DNA of 64,000 nucleotides from a bacterium (GTDB lineage Bacteria; Vulcanimicrobiota; Vulcanimicrobiia; Vulcanimicrobiales; SCRA01): positions 24,384-88,383 of the forward strand of contig SCRI01000047.1 of NCBI GenBank assembly GCA_004298675.1, read 5' to 3'. Positions 24,223 through 32,676 of this stretch are shown one piece after another. Below the pieces are notes generated by a model. That model worked only from the letters and a program-made list of their open reading frames with translations. It was not told where the DNA came from and ran no database searches. How positions within the stretch are numbered: position 1 is the first letter of the stretch; the number at the start of each line of letters is the position of its first letter. The translations under genes were made by a program, and so were the position numbers.

Positions 24223-25211
24223 GGCGCGCGACGCTCTCGCTCGACCTCGACAACCGCTGGTCCTACATGAAGACGCACGGCGACGCGGGCTGGGAGACCT
24301 TTCCGTCGTACCTGGAGACGCTCGTGCCGCGCGCCCTGGAACTGCTCGCGCGGCAGCGCGTGCGTATCACCGTCTTCGTGGTGGGGCAGGATGCCGCGCT
24401 CGACCGCAACGCGGCACCGCTGCGCGCGTTGGCGCTGGCCGGACACGAGATCGGCAACCACTCGTTCCATCACGAGCCCTGGCTCCATCTACGCCGCGAG
24501 GACGAGATCGAGCGCGAGCTGGCCAGGGCGGAGGCAGCCATCGAGCACGCTACCGGCGTGCGCCCGCAAGGGTTCCGCGGACCGGGCTTTACGCGCTCGC
24601 ATACCATCCTGCGGGTCTTGGCGCGCCGCGGCTACCGTTACGATGCCTCGACTCTAGCCACCTGGATCGGACCGTTGGCGCGGGCCTACTACTTTCGCTC
24701 GATGCGCCTGCAGGAGCGCGAGAAGCGGGAACGCGCGGCCCTCTTCGGCCGTTGGAGCGACGGACTTCAGCCCAATCGCTGCCACTTCGAGCGCACCGCG
24801 GCGGGGGACATCGCCGTAGTGCCCGTGACGGTGATGCCGCTCCTGCGCGTGCCGATTCACGTCAGCTACCTGCTGTATCTCGCGGTTGTCGACCCAGCGC
24901 TGGCGCGCGCCTATTTCGACGCCGCGCTCGCGCTGTGCCGCTTGACCGGAACGGAGCCGTCGATCCTGCTCCATCCGCTGGACTTCCTGGACGCCGGCGA
25001 CGCACCGGAGCTGATGTTCTTCCCCGCGCTGCAGCTCCCACTCGCGACGAAGCTGGGGATCGTTTCCTACGTCTGCGAGCGGCTTACCGCCGCCTACCGC
25101 GTCGGACCAATCCTGGACTACGTGCGCCTGCGCGAGGCGCGCCCAGCTATGCCGGCTGCGCCACGCCCTCCGGAATACCGTTCGCCATCACGCGCAGATC
25201 CGCATCCGTGA
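24219..25211 (+). CDS. Polysaccharide deacetylase family protein
   Basis: NodB-fold hydrolase of 330 residues. It begins TLSLDLDNRWSY (first catalytic Asp and divergent Asp-Asn pair). The metal site EIGNHSFHHEPW matches the HSxxH motif, followed by GFRGPGFTRSH, RRGYRYDAS and, near the C-terminus, LLHPLDFLD. No signal peptide is present, so it probably acts on a lipid-linked or cytoplasmic intermediate, or is exported otherwise. It starts within the ATGA overlap with the oxidoreductase. Its last 65 bases overlap the 3' end of leuA on the other strand, an unusual convergent coding overlap. Confidence 0.85.
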   Translation: MRRATLSLDLDNRWSYMKTHGDAGWETFPSYLETLVPRALELLARQRVRITVFVVGQDAALDRNAAPLRALALAGHEIGNHSFHHEPWLHLRREDEIERELARAEAAIEHATGVRPQGFRGPGFTRSHTILRVLARRGYRYDASTLATWIGPLARAYYFRSMRLQEREKRERAALFGRWSDGLQPNRCHFERTAAGDIAVVPVTVMPLLRVPIHVSYLLYLAVVDPALARAYFDAALALCRLTGTEPSILLHPLDFLDAGDAPELMFFPALQLPLATKLGIVSYVCERLTAAYRVGPILDYVRLREARPAMPAAPRPPEYRSPSRADPHP

Positions 25212-26313
25212 TCTCGCGTTTGGTGTTGGCCAGCTCCAGGAACGACTGGTAGAAGCGCTCCATCTCGCTCTGTTCGAAGGCGTAGCCGAGCTGTTCCAGA
25301 CGTACGCGAATAGCGTGGCGCCCGGATTGACGCCCCAAATGCAGGCGCGCCGCCTGCCGCCCCAGCAGTTCCGCTGGGAGCACTTCGTAGGTGGCGCGAT
25401 GCTTGAGGACTCCATCCTGATGGATGCCGGACTCGTGCGCGAAGGCGTTGGCGCCCACGACGGCCTTGTGCTTCTGTACCGGCATATGCGTGGCACGCGC
25501 CACCATGCGGGAGAGCGCAGGGATGGCCGCCATGTCGAAGTCCACCTCGGCGCCGTAGACGTCCTGGCGCACCCGCATCGCGGCCAGCGTCTCCTCCAGC
25601 GCGCAGTTTCCGGCGCGTTCACCGATGCCGTTCACGGTGCACTCGATCTGGCGCGCCCCGGCGCGCACGGCCGCCAAGGTGTTGGCCACGGCCAGGCCTA
25701 GATCGTCGTGGCAGTGCACGGAGAAGATCGCGCGCTCGCTCCCCCGCACGTGCTCGCGCAGGTACGAGATCAACGCGGCGTACTCGTGCGGCTGCGTGTA
25801 GCCCACGGTATCAGGGACGTTGAGCGTGAGGGCCCCGGCATCGAGCGCCGTTTGGAAGACCTCGACCAGGAAGTCGCGCTCGCTGCGGGTGGCATCCTCG
25901 GCTGAGAACTCCACGTCCGGACAGAGCGTGTGCGCGCTGCGCACCGAGCGCTCCACGGCCGCCAAGACCTGGCGCGGAGTCATGCGCAGCTTGTGCTCCA
26001 TGTGGATGGGGCTGGTGGCGATGAAGACGTGGATGCGCGGCGCGCGGGCGTGGCGCAGTGACTCCCACGCGGCATGAATGTCGCCGTCGACGGCGCGGGC
26101 GAGGGAGGCGACCGTGCTGTGCGTCACGCTCGCGGCGATCTCCGCCACCGACGCCGCGACGGCGGGCGAGGCCGCCGAGAAGCCGGCCTCGATCACGTCG
26201 GTGCCGGCGCGATCGAGCGCGCGGGCGATGCGCAGCCGGTCGGCGGCGCGCATGGCAGCGCCCGGAGATTGCTCCCCGTCGCGCAACGTGGTATCGAAGA
26301 CGCGGACCTTCAT
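25147..26313 (-). CDS. leuA: 2-isopropylmalate synthase lacking the regulatory domain
   Basis: Condenses acetyl-CoA with 2-oxoisovalerate in the first committed step of leucine synthesis. The 388-residue protein has the catalytic TIM barrel with [13 protein letters not shown] (about 6-18), metal-binding [18 protein letters not shown] and HESGIHQDG, then a short subdomain. The C-terminal LeuA allosteric domain (about 130 residues in typical 510-residue enzymes) is absent, so leucine feedback inhibition is not expected. A homocitrate or citramalate synthase role is possible, but the ilv/leu context and a leucine-rich leader favour LeuA. Start ATG 26313 follows an ACGAGG site just after the attenuator. 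Confidence 0.88.
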   Translation of the reverse strand: MKVRVFDTTLRDGEQSPGAAMRAADRLRIARALDRAGTDVIEAGFSAASPAVAASVAEIAASVTHSTVASLARAVDGDIHAAWESLRHARAPRIHVFIATSPIHMEHKLRMTPRQVLAAVERSVRSAHTLCPDVEFSAEDATRSERDFLVEVFQTALDAGALTLNVPDTVGYTQPHEYAALISYLREHVRGSERAIFSVHCHDDLGLAVANTLAAVRAGARQIECTVNGIGERAGNCALEETLAAMRVRQDVYGAEVDFDMAAIPALSRMVARATHMPVQKHKAVVGANAFAHESGIHQDGVLKHRATYEVLPAELLGRQAARLHLGRQSGRHAIRVRLEQLGYAFEQSEMERFYQSFLELANTKREITDADLRVMANGIPEGVAQPA

Positions 26314-26326
26314 CGTTTGTACCTCG

Positions 26327-26366
26327 TGAAAAAAGCGAAACGCGCCCCCGCCGAAGCGGGGGCGCG
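26327..26366 (-). terminator. leuA attenuator terminator
   Basis: Reading the minus strand, an 11-base-pair G/C stem (26366-26356 with 26351-26341) closed by a TTCG tetraloop is followed by TTTCGCTTTTTT (26340-26329). It lies 14 bases before the leuA start and 30 bases after the leader peptide stop. The loop and adjacent stem (CCGCTTCG on the minus strand, 26359-26352) are perfectly complementary over 8 bases to CGAAGCGG at 26407-26400 in the last leader codons, giving a competing antiterminator. Confidence 0.85.
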
Positions 26367-26395
26367 TCTCATACTGTCTTATGGGTGCGCAAACC

Positions 26396-26458
26396 TCAGC
26401 CGCTTCGTCGTATGACGCCGTCCGTAAGGAGAAGTCGGCCAAGGAGCTGCATGCGCAT
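26396..26458 (-). CDS. leuL: Leucine leader peptide of the leuA attenuator
   Basis: A 20-codon ORF with sequence MRMQLLGRLLLTDGVIRRSG contains five leucine codons in a seven-codon stretch (CTC CTT GGC CGA CTT CTC CTT). It is followed by a terminator hairpin and then leuA. The second ATG at 26452 lies 7 bases after the putative -10 box and may be the true leaderless start, giving 18 residues. The last four codons form the 5' arm of the antiterminator, so ribosome stalling at leucine codons would expose that arm and allow read-through. Confidence 0.8.
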   Translation of the reverse strand: MRMQLLGRLLLTDGVIRRSG

Positions 26459-26488
26459 CTTATGGTGGAGTGTAGCACGCAACGTCAA
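26459..26488 (-). promoter_or_regulatory. leuL-leuA promoter
   Basis: On the minus strand TTGACG (26488-26483) and CATAAG (26464-26459) are separated by 18 bases. The predicted transcription start would fall at or next to the ATG at 26452, giving a leaderless leader-peptide mRNA. It lies back to back with the ilvB promoter at 26531-26560. Confidence 0.55.
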
Positions 26489-26530
26489 GCACGGCGACGC
26501 CGCGCTCGAAATATCCCTCGCGCGAGGAGG

Positions 26531-26560
26531 TTGACATGTCGAACGCATGGGCAGTACCAT
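26531..26560 (+). promoter_or_regulatory. ilvL-ilvB promoter
   Basis: A perfect -35 TTGACA (26531-26536) and TACCAT (26555-26560) are separated by 18 bases. Transcription would begin about 3-7 bases before the leader peptide ATG at 26571. An AGGAGG sequence at 26525-26530 precedes an ATG at 26536 that opens a frame running into ilvB, but that ATG overlaps the -35 box and the frame crosses the terminator hairpin, so I do not use it as a start. Confidence 0.65.
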
Positions 26561-26570
26561 GGCTTCAACA

Positions 26571-26636
26571 ATGTCGTCGCAAATTCTCGTCGTTAGCCTT
26601 ATTCTTGTCCGCCTCGAAGGGGGTCGGTGGGGATAG
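26571..26636 (+). CDS. ilvL: Branched-chain amino acid leader peptide of the ilvB operon
   Basis: A 21-residue ORF starting MSSQILVVSLILVRL contains two Ile, four Leu and three Val codons within codons 5-15, all three end products of the pathway. The final codons (26622-26632, GGT CGG TGG GG) can form 11 pairs, including two G-U, with CCTCGCCGACC at 26673-26683 in the terminator's left arm and loop, giving an antiterminator. A CCGCC/GGTGG pairing (26609-26613 with 26626-26630) provides the alternative protector hairpin. This is the standard design of ribosome-mediated attenuation. Confidence 0.85.
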   Translation: MSSQILVVSLILVRLEGGRWG

Positions 26637-26666
26637 GCACTGTCTGACGACAGAATACGAAAGTAG

Positions 26667-26706
26667 AAGCCGCCTCGCCGACCAAGCGAGGCGGCTTTCT
26701 TTTTTC
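26667..26706 (+). terminator. ilvB attenuator terminator
   Basis: A perfect 12-base-pair stem (26667-26678 with 26686-26697), a 7-base loop CGACCAA and a downstream TCTTTTTT run form a Rho-independent terminator only 12 bases before the ilvB start. It lies 30 bases after the leader peptide stop, the same distance as in the leuA leader, and its left arm also pairs with the leader's last codons. Confidence 0.9.
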
Positions 26707-26718
26707 ACTGGAGGTATC

Positions 26719-28413
26719 GTGGAGATCACCGGTTCGCGTCTCTTGCTTGCGGTACTCGAGGCCCATGGGATCGACTCCGTCTTCGGCTATCCCGGGGGCG
26801 CCATCATGCCGTTTTACGATGCGCTACTGCACGGCGGTCTCACGCACTATCTCGTCCGCCACGAGCAGGGGGCGGCCTTTGCCGCCGGCGCCTACGCCCG
26901 GACGACGGGGCGTTTGGGCGTCTGCGTCTCGACCAGCGGTCCCGGTGCCACCAACCTCGTGACCGGGTTGCTGGACGCGATGATGGACAGTGCACCGGTC
27001 TTGGCTATTACGGGCCAAGTGCGCTCGGCGCTCATGGGCAGCGATGGGTTTCAAGAGGCCGATGTGGTCGGCATCACCAGCCCTTGTACGAAGTTCAACG
27101 CGCTGGTGACGCGCGCGGCCGACATCCCCGCCACCGTGGAGAAGGCGATCCGTATCGCCACGTCTGGGCGCCCGGGTCCGGTGCTCGTCGACGTCACCAC
27201 CGACGCGCTCAAGGAGCGGCTGACCTGGGATGCTCCGTTGACGCGCTCCGCCGAGCGTAGCGGCTACGGCGAGGGCGGGCGTGCGCCGGAGCTCAACATC
27301 GCGGCCACGGAGGCGATCGCGGCGCTGGCGCGCGCCGAGCGCCCCGTCATCATCGTGGGCGGCGGCACCCGCATCGCGGGCGTCGTGCAGGAGTTCCGGC
27401 GCCTGGCGGCACTGATCGGCGCCCCGGTCGTGGCGACGCTCAACGGTCTGGGAACGGCCGATCCGAGTGACGCGCGCTATCTCGGCATGTTCGGTATGCA
27501 TGGCCACAAAGGTGCCAACCTCGCCGTCACGCGTGCCGACTGCATGCTGGCGCTGGGCGTGCGCTTCGACGACCGCGTCACCGGCGACGTCTCGAAGTTC
27601 GGACGCAATGCCACGGTCATTCACTGCGACATCGATCCCTCCGAGATCGGTAAGATCATCCACGTGGACGTCCCCGTGGTGGGCGATCTGCGCGAGACGA
27701 TCGCGGTGCTGACGGAGGTGGCTCAGGTTGCGACGATGCCGTCCTACGAGCCGTGGTTGGCCGAGGTAGCAGCGCTGAAGCGGCCGCTGCCGCCGGCGCG
27801 CCACGAGAACGGCGAACTCTCGGCCACCGACGTACTGGACGCGCTGGCGGCACTGATGGAGCCCGGCACCGTCGTCACGACCGACGTCGGGCAGCACCAG
27901 ATGTGGGCGGCACAGCGCGTGCGCTTGGAGAGCAGCCGTGACTTCCTGACCTCCGCCGGTCTGGGGGCGATGGGCTTCGGCCTGCCCGCGGCGGTGGGGG
28001 CGCAGGTGGCCCGCCCGGGCGATACCGTGGTCGCCATTCTCGGCGACGGCGGTTTCCAGATGACGATGCACGAGCTGGCGACGATTCGCCGCTACGAGTT
28101 GCCCATCAAGATCGTGGTGATGGACAACCGTCATCTCGGCATGGTGCGGCAGTGGCAAGAGCTCTTCTACGAGCGCCGCATCGTGGCCACCGATCTCTAC
28201 GACAATCCGGAGTTCTGTACGCTGGCGTCGGCGTACGGTATCGCCTCCACGCGCGTTGACCGCCCGGAGGACCTCCATCGCGCCTTGCGCGAGATGCTCG
28301 ACTCGAGCGGCGCCTTTCTACTGCACTGCGCCTGCTTTCCCACGGAGAACTGCTTTCCGATGGTACCGGCGGGGCGCCACATCGACGAGATGCTGGAGAG
28401 AACATCGGCATGA
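26719..28413 (+). CDS. ilvB: Acetolactate synthase large (catalytic) subunit
   Basis: Thiamine-diphosphate enzyme joining pyruvate with pyruvate or 2-oxobutyrate in valine/leucine/isoleucine synthesis. The 564-residue protein has GYPGGAIMPFYDAL (about 22-35), the catalytic Glu in RHEQGAAFAAGAYAR, FQEADVVGIT, GMHGHKGAN and the TPP-binding GDGGFQMTMHELATIRRYELPIKIVVMDN region. The GTG at 26719 has a GGAGG site directly after the attenuator. The operon continues as ilvN, ilvC with 4-base overlaps. No ilvD is in the window. Confidence 0.94.
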   Translation: MEITGSRLLLAVLEAHGIDSVFGYPGGAIMPFYDALLHGGLTHYLVRHEQGAAFAAGAYARTTGRLGVCVSTSGPGATNLVTGLLDAMMDSAPVLAITGQVRSALMGSDGFQEADVVGITSPCTKFNALVTRAADIPATVEKAIRIATSGRPGPVLVDVTTDALKERLTWDAPLTRSAERSGYGEGGRAPELNIAATEAIAALARAERPVIIVGGGTRIAGVVQEFRRLAALIGAPVVATLNGLGTADPSDARYLGMFGMHGHKGANLAVTRADCMLALGVRFDDRVTGDVSKFGRNATVIHCDIDPSEIGKIIHVDVPVVGDLRETIAVLTEVAQVATMPSYEPWLAEVAALKRPLPPARHENGELSATDVLDALAALMEPGTVVTTDVGQHQMWAAQRVRLESSRDFLTSAGLGAMGFGLPAAVGAQVARPGDTVVAILGDGGFQMTMHELATIRRYELPIKIVVMDNRHLGMVRQWQELFYERRIVATDLYDNPEFCTLASAYGIASTRVDRPEDLHRALREMLDSSGAFLLHCACFPTENCFPMVPAGRHIDEMLERTSA

Positions 28414-28628
28414 GCGAACGACTCGAACTCCCATTGCGCGACCAACGCGCGCTCGCCAAGGTATTGGCGGCGCTGACGCGCACGGGCTGCACCGCCACCA
28501 GCGTGCGCGCTAGTTTCGGCGATAGTTACTCCGCCGTCATCACGATCGAGGGGCCCGCGCTCAACCTGCGGCGCCTGTCAGCACTAATCACGCGTCTTCT
28601 TTCAACCCACCAAGAGGAGTACCGATGA
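28410..28628 (+). CDS. ilvN: Short acetolactate synthase small subunit (ACT-like)
   Basis: Regulatory partner of IlvB, inferred from position and sequence. At 72 residues it is far shorter than standard IlvN/IlvH (about 160-170) and resembles the IlvM size class. Residues 10-66 can be read as a single ACT-like fold ([32 protein letters not shown] then a helix). The characteristic glycine-rich valine-binding loop (RRGFNI type) is replaced by TRTGCTA. It overlaps ilvB upstream and ilvC downstream by ATGA at both ends, so production is tightly coupled. Confidence 0.75.
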   Translation: MSERLELPLRDQRALAKVLAALTRTGCTATSVRASFGDSYSAVITIEGPALNLRRLSALITRLLSTHQEEYR

Positions 28629-29695
28629 ACGTCCAACACGCCCAAACCACCGACCCGGGGAGCCTGCGCGGAAAACGCATCGGCATCATTGGATACGGCA
28701 GTCAAGGCCGCGCGCACGCGCTCAACCTCCGGGACTCCGGTTGCGACGTCGTCGTCGGACTTCGCACCGGAGGCGCCTCCTACGTCAAAGCGATCGCCGA
28801 CGGCTGGAGCCCCGTCACGCCGGCCGACGCCGCCACGCGCGACGTCGTCATGATGCTCACCCCCGACGAAGAGACACCGCGTATTTACCGCGAGCAGATC
28901 GGCCCCAACTTGCGCCCCGGCGCCGCGTTGGGCTTTGCGCACGGGTTCTCCATCCATTTCAACTACGTGCAGGCACCGCCGGCCGTGAGCGTTTTCATGG
29001 TGGCGCCGAAGGCCCCCGGACGCTTGGTGCGCAGCGAGTACGAAGCCGGGCGCGGCGTCCCGTGCTTGATCGCGGTGGCGCAAGACCCGCACGGTGATGC
29101 GCTCGAGATCGCGCGCAACTGGGCGATCGGCATCGGTGCCGGCCGGGCCGCGATCATCCAGACCAACTTCCGCGAGGAGACGGAGACCGATCTCTTTGGC
29201 GAGCAAGCCGTGCTCTGCGGCGGACTCTCGGCGTTGGTCACCGCCGGCTTCGAGACGCTCGTGAGTGCCGGCTACGCGCCGGAGATGGCTTACTTCGAGT
29301 GCTGCCATGAGTTGAAGCTCATCGTCGATCTGGTCTACGAGCGCGGCATCACGGGCATGCGCGACGGTATCTCGAATACGGCCAAGTATGGTGACTACAC
29401 GCGCGGCAGCCGTATCGTCACCGAGCAGACGCGCCAGGCCATGCGCCAGATCCTGGGTGAGATCACCTCCGGTGCCTTCGCCAAGGAGTGGATGGCCGAG
29501 TGTGAGGCTGGCAAGCCGCGCTTCCAGCGCTTCCGCGAGGAGGGCCACCGCCATCAGATCGAGGGTGTGGGTGCGGAGTTGCGCAGCTTCATGCCCTGGA
29601 TGGCGGCTCCCGAGCCGCCGCGTTCCGAGACGCCGGCGCCCGCGCTCGATGCGAGCCATGCGATGCCGGAAGTCGGCGCTTTTATGAACGAGTAG
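28625..29695 (+). CDS. ilvC: Ketol-acid reductoisomerase
   Basis: Mg- and NADPH-dependent enzyme that isomerises and reduces acetolactate. The 356-residue protein has a Rossmann motif [20 protein letters not shown] (about 20-39), [34 protein letters not shown] (metal-binding Asp/Glu) and [18 protein letters not shown], which define class I KARI. It carries a non-conserved tail of about 25 residues ending [12 protein letters not shown]. After the stop, 82 bases precede leuC and contain an A-rich stretch but no clear terminator. Confidence 0.94.
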   Translation: MNVQHAQTTDPGSLRGKRIGIIGYGSQGRAHALNLRDSGCDVVVGLRTGGASYVKAIADGWSPVTPADAATRDVVMMLTPDEETPRIYREQIGPNLRPGAALGFAHGFSIHFNYVQAPPAVSVFMVAPKAPGRLVRSEYEAGRGVPCLIAVAQDPHGDALEIARNWAIGIGAGRAAIIQTNFREETETDLFGEQAVLCGGLSALVTAGFETLVSAGYAPEMAYFECCHELKLIVDLVYERGITGMRDGISNTAKYGDYTRGSRIVTEQTRQAMRQILGEITSGAFAKEWMAECEAGKPRFQRFREEGHRHQIEGVGAELRSFMPWMAAPEPPRSETPAPALDASHAMPEVGAFMNE

Positions 29696-29777
29696 GGACT
29701 GCTGGCATACGTCGCCTTCCGGCGCCTCGGCCTGACGAAAAAATAAGGCCCTACTGACACTGAACGGAGATATCGGC

Positions 29778-31145
29778 GTGCGAACGCTTTTCGAGAAGAT
29801 CTGGGATAGCCACGTGGTCGAGGAGCTGCCGGGCGGTAACGCACTGGTGTTCATCGACCGCGTCGTTGCCCACGAGATCACCACCCCTACCGGGGCACTC
29901 GAGATCGAGCAGAATTTCGGTGACCGCATCTACGATCCGGCACGTATCGTGGCCCTCAACGATCACGTGTCGCCCGCCAAGGACACCGAGACGGCGATCC
30001 AGGCACAGGTGCTGCGCACGTGGGCGAAACGTCACGGCATCAAGCTCTACGACATCGGCGATAACGGCATCTGCCACGTGGTGGTGCCCGAGCGCGGCTT
30101 GGTCGAGCCCGGAATGACGCTCTGCTGCGGTGACAGCCACACCTGCACGCTGGGCGCGTTCGGAGCCTTTGGGCTAGGCATCGGCAGCACCGCCCAAGGC
30201 GGGGCGATGCTCGCCGGCTGCTTGATCTTGCAGCGGCCGAAAGTCTACGGCATCGAGCTGCGCGGCAGTCTCGGCCACGGTGCGACGGCGAAGGATCTCG
30301 CGCTGACGGTCGTCGCGCGTTTGGGCTTCCGCGGAGCGACCGGTTACGTCATCGAGTATTTCGGCGCGGGGGTGGCCTCGCTCTCGATGGAGGAGCGCAT
30401 GACGCTCTGCAACATGGCCATCGAAGCCGGTGCCACTTCCGGTCTCTGCCCGGTCGACGAGACGACGTTCTCGTATCTGGCGCAGACCGAATACCAGCGC
30501 GGCGTGCCCGATTGGGAGAGCCGCGTCGAGCGTTGGCGGGCCCTGCGCGCCGACGACGACGCCGAGTACGACGCCGTCGCGCGTATCGATCTCTCGGAGC
30601 TGCGTCCGCTGGTCTCGTGGGGGACCAACCCCGGCGAGTGTTCACCGATCGACGGCGCCGTGCCGGCCGATGCACCCCAGGCTTCGCTCGAGTACATGGG
30701 GCTCACGCCTGGACAGACGCTGGACGGGCTCGCCATCGATCAAGCCTTCATCGGCTCCTGTACCAACGCGCGCCTCTCCGATCTGCGTGCCGCCGCTGCG
30801 GTGCTGCGCGGCCGCCACGTGACCGTGCCCACGATCGTCACCCCAGGCTCGCAGGCGGTGCGCCGGGCCGCCGAACGTGAGGGTCTCCACGATATCTTTC
30901 AAGACGCCGGGGCGCTCTGGACGCACTCCTCGTGCGGGCCGTGCCTGGGAATGTCGATGGGTGTCCTGGCTCCAAAGATGCGCTGCGTCTCGTCGTCGAA
31001 CCGCAATTTCCCGGGGCGCATGGGAGCGGGCGGACGCGTGCACTTGGCCTCGCCGACGGTAGTCGCCGCGAGCGCCGTAGCCGGATGCATCACCGCACCC
31101 GATCGACTCGCCGCACGGCATGCCGTGGCCGGTGGTGCCGCATGA
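29778..31145 (+). CDS. leuC: 3-isopropylmalate dehydratase large subunit
   Basis: Iron-sulfur isomerase of leucine synthesis, working as a heterodimer with LeuD. The 455-residue protein begins TLFEKIWDSHVV, has GDSHTCTLGAFGAFGLGIG (about 119-137) and the cluster cysteines in FIGSCTNARLSDL (about 332) and HSSCGPCLGM (about 393-396), ending NRNFPGRMG. The GTG start has a GGAG site. It overlaps leuD by 4 bases. leuB is not in the window. Confidence 0.94.
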   Translation: MRTLFEKIWDSHVVEELPGGNALVFIDRVVAHEITTPTGALEIEQNFGDRIYDPARIVALNDHVSPAKDTETAIQAQVLRTWAKRHGIKLYDIGDNGICHVVVPERGLVEPGMTLCCGDSHTCTLGAFGAFGLGIGSTAQGGAMLAGCLILQRPKVYGIELRGSLGHGATAKDLALTVVARLGFRGATGYVIEYFGAGVASLSMEERMTLCNMAIEAGATSGLCPVDETTFSYLAQTEYQRGVPDWESRVERWRALRADDDAEYDAVARIDLSELRPLVSWGTNPGECSPIDGAVPADAPQASLEYMGLTPGQTLDGLAIDQAFIGSCTNARLSDLRAAAAVLRGRHVTVPTIVTPGSQAVRRAAEREGLHDIFQDAGALWTHSSCGPCLGMSMGVLAPKMRCVSSSNRNFPGRMGAGGRVHLASPTVVAASAVAGCITAPDRLAARHAVAGGAA

Positions 31146-31669
31146 ACTTCGAAGGCGAGATTCTCCTCGTCGACCGCGCCAACGTCGATACCGACCAGAT
31201 CATCCCTGCGCGCTACCTCACCGGCATCACGAAGAGCGGCTACGGACAACACCTCTTCACGGGCATGCCGGGCGGTACGGAGTTGCTCCAAAGCAAGCCC
31301 GCCGCCACCATTCTGGTCGCGCGCGAGAATTTCGGCTGCGGAAGCTCGCGCGAGCACGCCGCGTGGGCGATCGCCGATCGCGGCTTCCGGGCGGTGATCG
31401 CGGAGAGCTTCGCGCGCATCTTCCTCGAGAACGCCTACACCAACGGGGTGGTGCCTATCGTGCTGCCCAAGGCCGAGGTGGAGGCGTTGGCGGCGTGCGG
31501 ACGCGCGCGCATCGACGTCGCCGGGCAGTTCGTCGAGGCGTTGGGGCGGCGCATCCCCTTCGATCTCGATCCGCTGCGTAAGTCCTTCGTGCTCGAAGGC
31601 GGCTTCATGGAGTTCTTAGCCAAGAAAGTCGAGCTAGTGCGCGCGTGGGAGCGCGCCGCGGCCTCCTAA
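31142..31669 (+). CDS. leuD: 3-isopropylmalate dehydratase small subunit
   Basis: The 175-residue swivelling domain subunit has the canonical [13 protein letters not shown] (about 15-27), [18 protein letters not shown] (about 60-77) and [18 protein letters not shown] chose the ATG at 31142 because it overlaps the leuC stop and gives the family N-terminus. It is the last gene of the ilv/leu operon. It overlaps the 3' end of the convergent diguanylate cyclase gene by 4 bases. Confidence 0.94.
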   Translation: MNFEGEILLVDRANVDTDQIIPARYLTGITKSGYGQHLFTGMPGGTELLQSKPAATILVARENFGCGSSREHAAWAIADRGFRAVIAESFARIFLENAYTNGVVPIVLPKAEVEALAACGRARIDVAGQFVEALGRRIPFDLDPLRKSFVLEGGFMEFLAKKVELVRAWERAAAS

Positions 31670-32586
31670 GCGGTACCCGTCTCGTGGCGGCGCTTCGCCT
31701 CGTACATCAAGGCATCAGCCTCCTCCCACGTACGCCGCAGCGTGGCGCCGGCGCGGCGCCGCGCGACGCCGATCGAAGCGGCGATACCGCGTTCGCGAAA
31801 GGCGTCCAGCAGTCGCCGGCGCAGGTGTTCCGCCTGCGCCGGTTCGCTCTCCACGGCGAGGATGGCGAACTCGTCACCACCGATGCGGGCCATGCTGTCG
31901 TGGCCGCGTAGGACGCGCGTAATCGTCCGCGCGGCATGGCGCAACATGCGGTCGCCACGGGCATGGCCGTAGGTATCGTTGGTGTGCTTGAACTCGTCGA
32001 GATCGAGCATGAAGATGTGCGCGGAGCAGTCGTAGCGGCGGCAGCGCTCCTCCTCGCCTGCAAGCAGGCGGTCCCAGCCACGGCGATTGAAGACGCCGGT
32101 CAGCGGATCGAGCAGCGCGTCGGCCTCGGCACGCTCGGCACGGCGCTCGGCCTCGTCCACCTCGCGCTGGCGATCCACCAACGAGCCCAGCAGGCGTCCG
32201 AAGAGGAGCAGTACCGCGGCGGCCTCGTCGTGATCGATCTCCTGTGCCTGCGTGCATAGGCCGCAGATCGTGCCGAACAGTCTCCCGTCACTGCCGAGAA
32301 TGGGCACGCCCGCGCAGGCGCCGGCACCTCCGCCTGCAAGGACGAGTGGACCCTCGCCGCGCAGCAGGCGGGCGTGCAGCCGTTCCGAGCGCGCCAGCGT
32401 CTTACCGCACTCGTACGCTGCCTTCGGCTGATGGGCGGCGACGCGTACCGGCAGGTCCTTGTCGACGTGCGTAAAGAGGCAGTGTTGAAAGCCGAGGGTG
32501 CGCTGGAGGTGGGCCAGAGCCGCTTGGATGGCGGCGCCGAGGTCGTTGAACGGGAGGAGGTCGGGTGGGGGAACCGAGACGGTCAT
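31666..32586 (-). CDS. Diguanylate cyclase with N-terminal GAF domain
   Basis: Makes cyclic di-GMP from two GTP. The 306-residue protein has a GAF-like sensor domain (about 10-140, with FGTICGLCTQ), a short helical linker, and a GGDEF domain starting DALLDPLTGVFNRRGWD. The active-site motif IGGDEF is intact, and RGHD lies five residues upstream, matching the RxxD inhibitory site for product feedback. No transmembrane helices are seen, so it is a cytoplasmic sensor. The GAF ligand is unknown; two or three cysteines in CGLC may matter. Confidence 0.92.
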   Translation of the reverse strand: MTVSVPPPDLLPFNDLGAAIQAALAHLQRTLGFQHCLFTHVDKDLPVRVAAHQPKAAYECGKTLARSERLHARLLRGEGPLVLAGGGAGACAGVPILGSDGRLFGTICGLCTQAQEIDHDEAAAVLLLFGRLLGSLVDRQREVDEAERRAERAEADALLDPLTGVFNRRGWDRLLAGEEERCRRYDCSAHIFMLDLDEFKHTNDTYGHARGDRMLRHAARTITRVLRGHDSMARIGGDEFAILAVESEPAQAEHLRRRLLDAFRERGIAASIGVARRRAGATLRRTWEEADALMYEAKRRHETGTA

Positions 32587-32676
32587 GACTCAGCGGCGCT
32601 TCGCCGGACCGCTGGCGCTTTCGTGCGGACGTGCGTTAAGGTTTAGCCTAAAATCGCACAAGAAACGGCGAAGCTG

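Noticed and set aside
26314-26478. 55-residue N-terminal extension of LeuA
   Set aside because: It is encoded by the leader region, including the terminator hairpin (ETRPRFGGGAFRFF), and has no similarity to LeuA. ATG 26313 gives the canonical start.
26536-26718. Longer ilvB reading frame from the ATG at 26536, preceded by AGGAGG
   Set aside because: It would read through the attenuator stem and add a non-conserved stretch before the family N-terminus. The ATG overlaps the TTGACA box, and GTG 26719 has its own GGAGG site.
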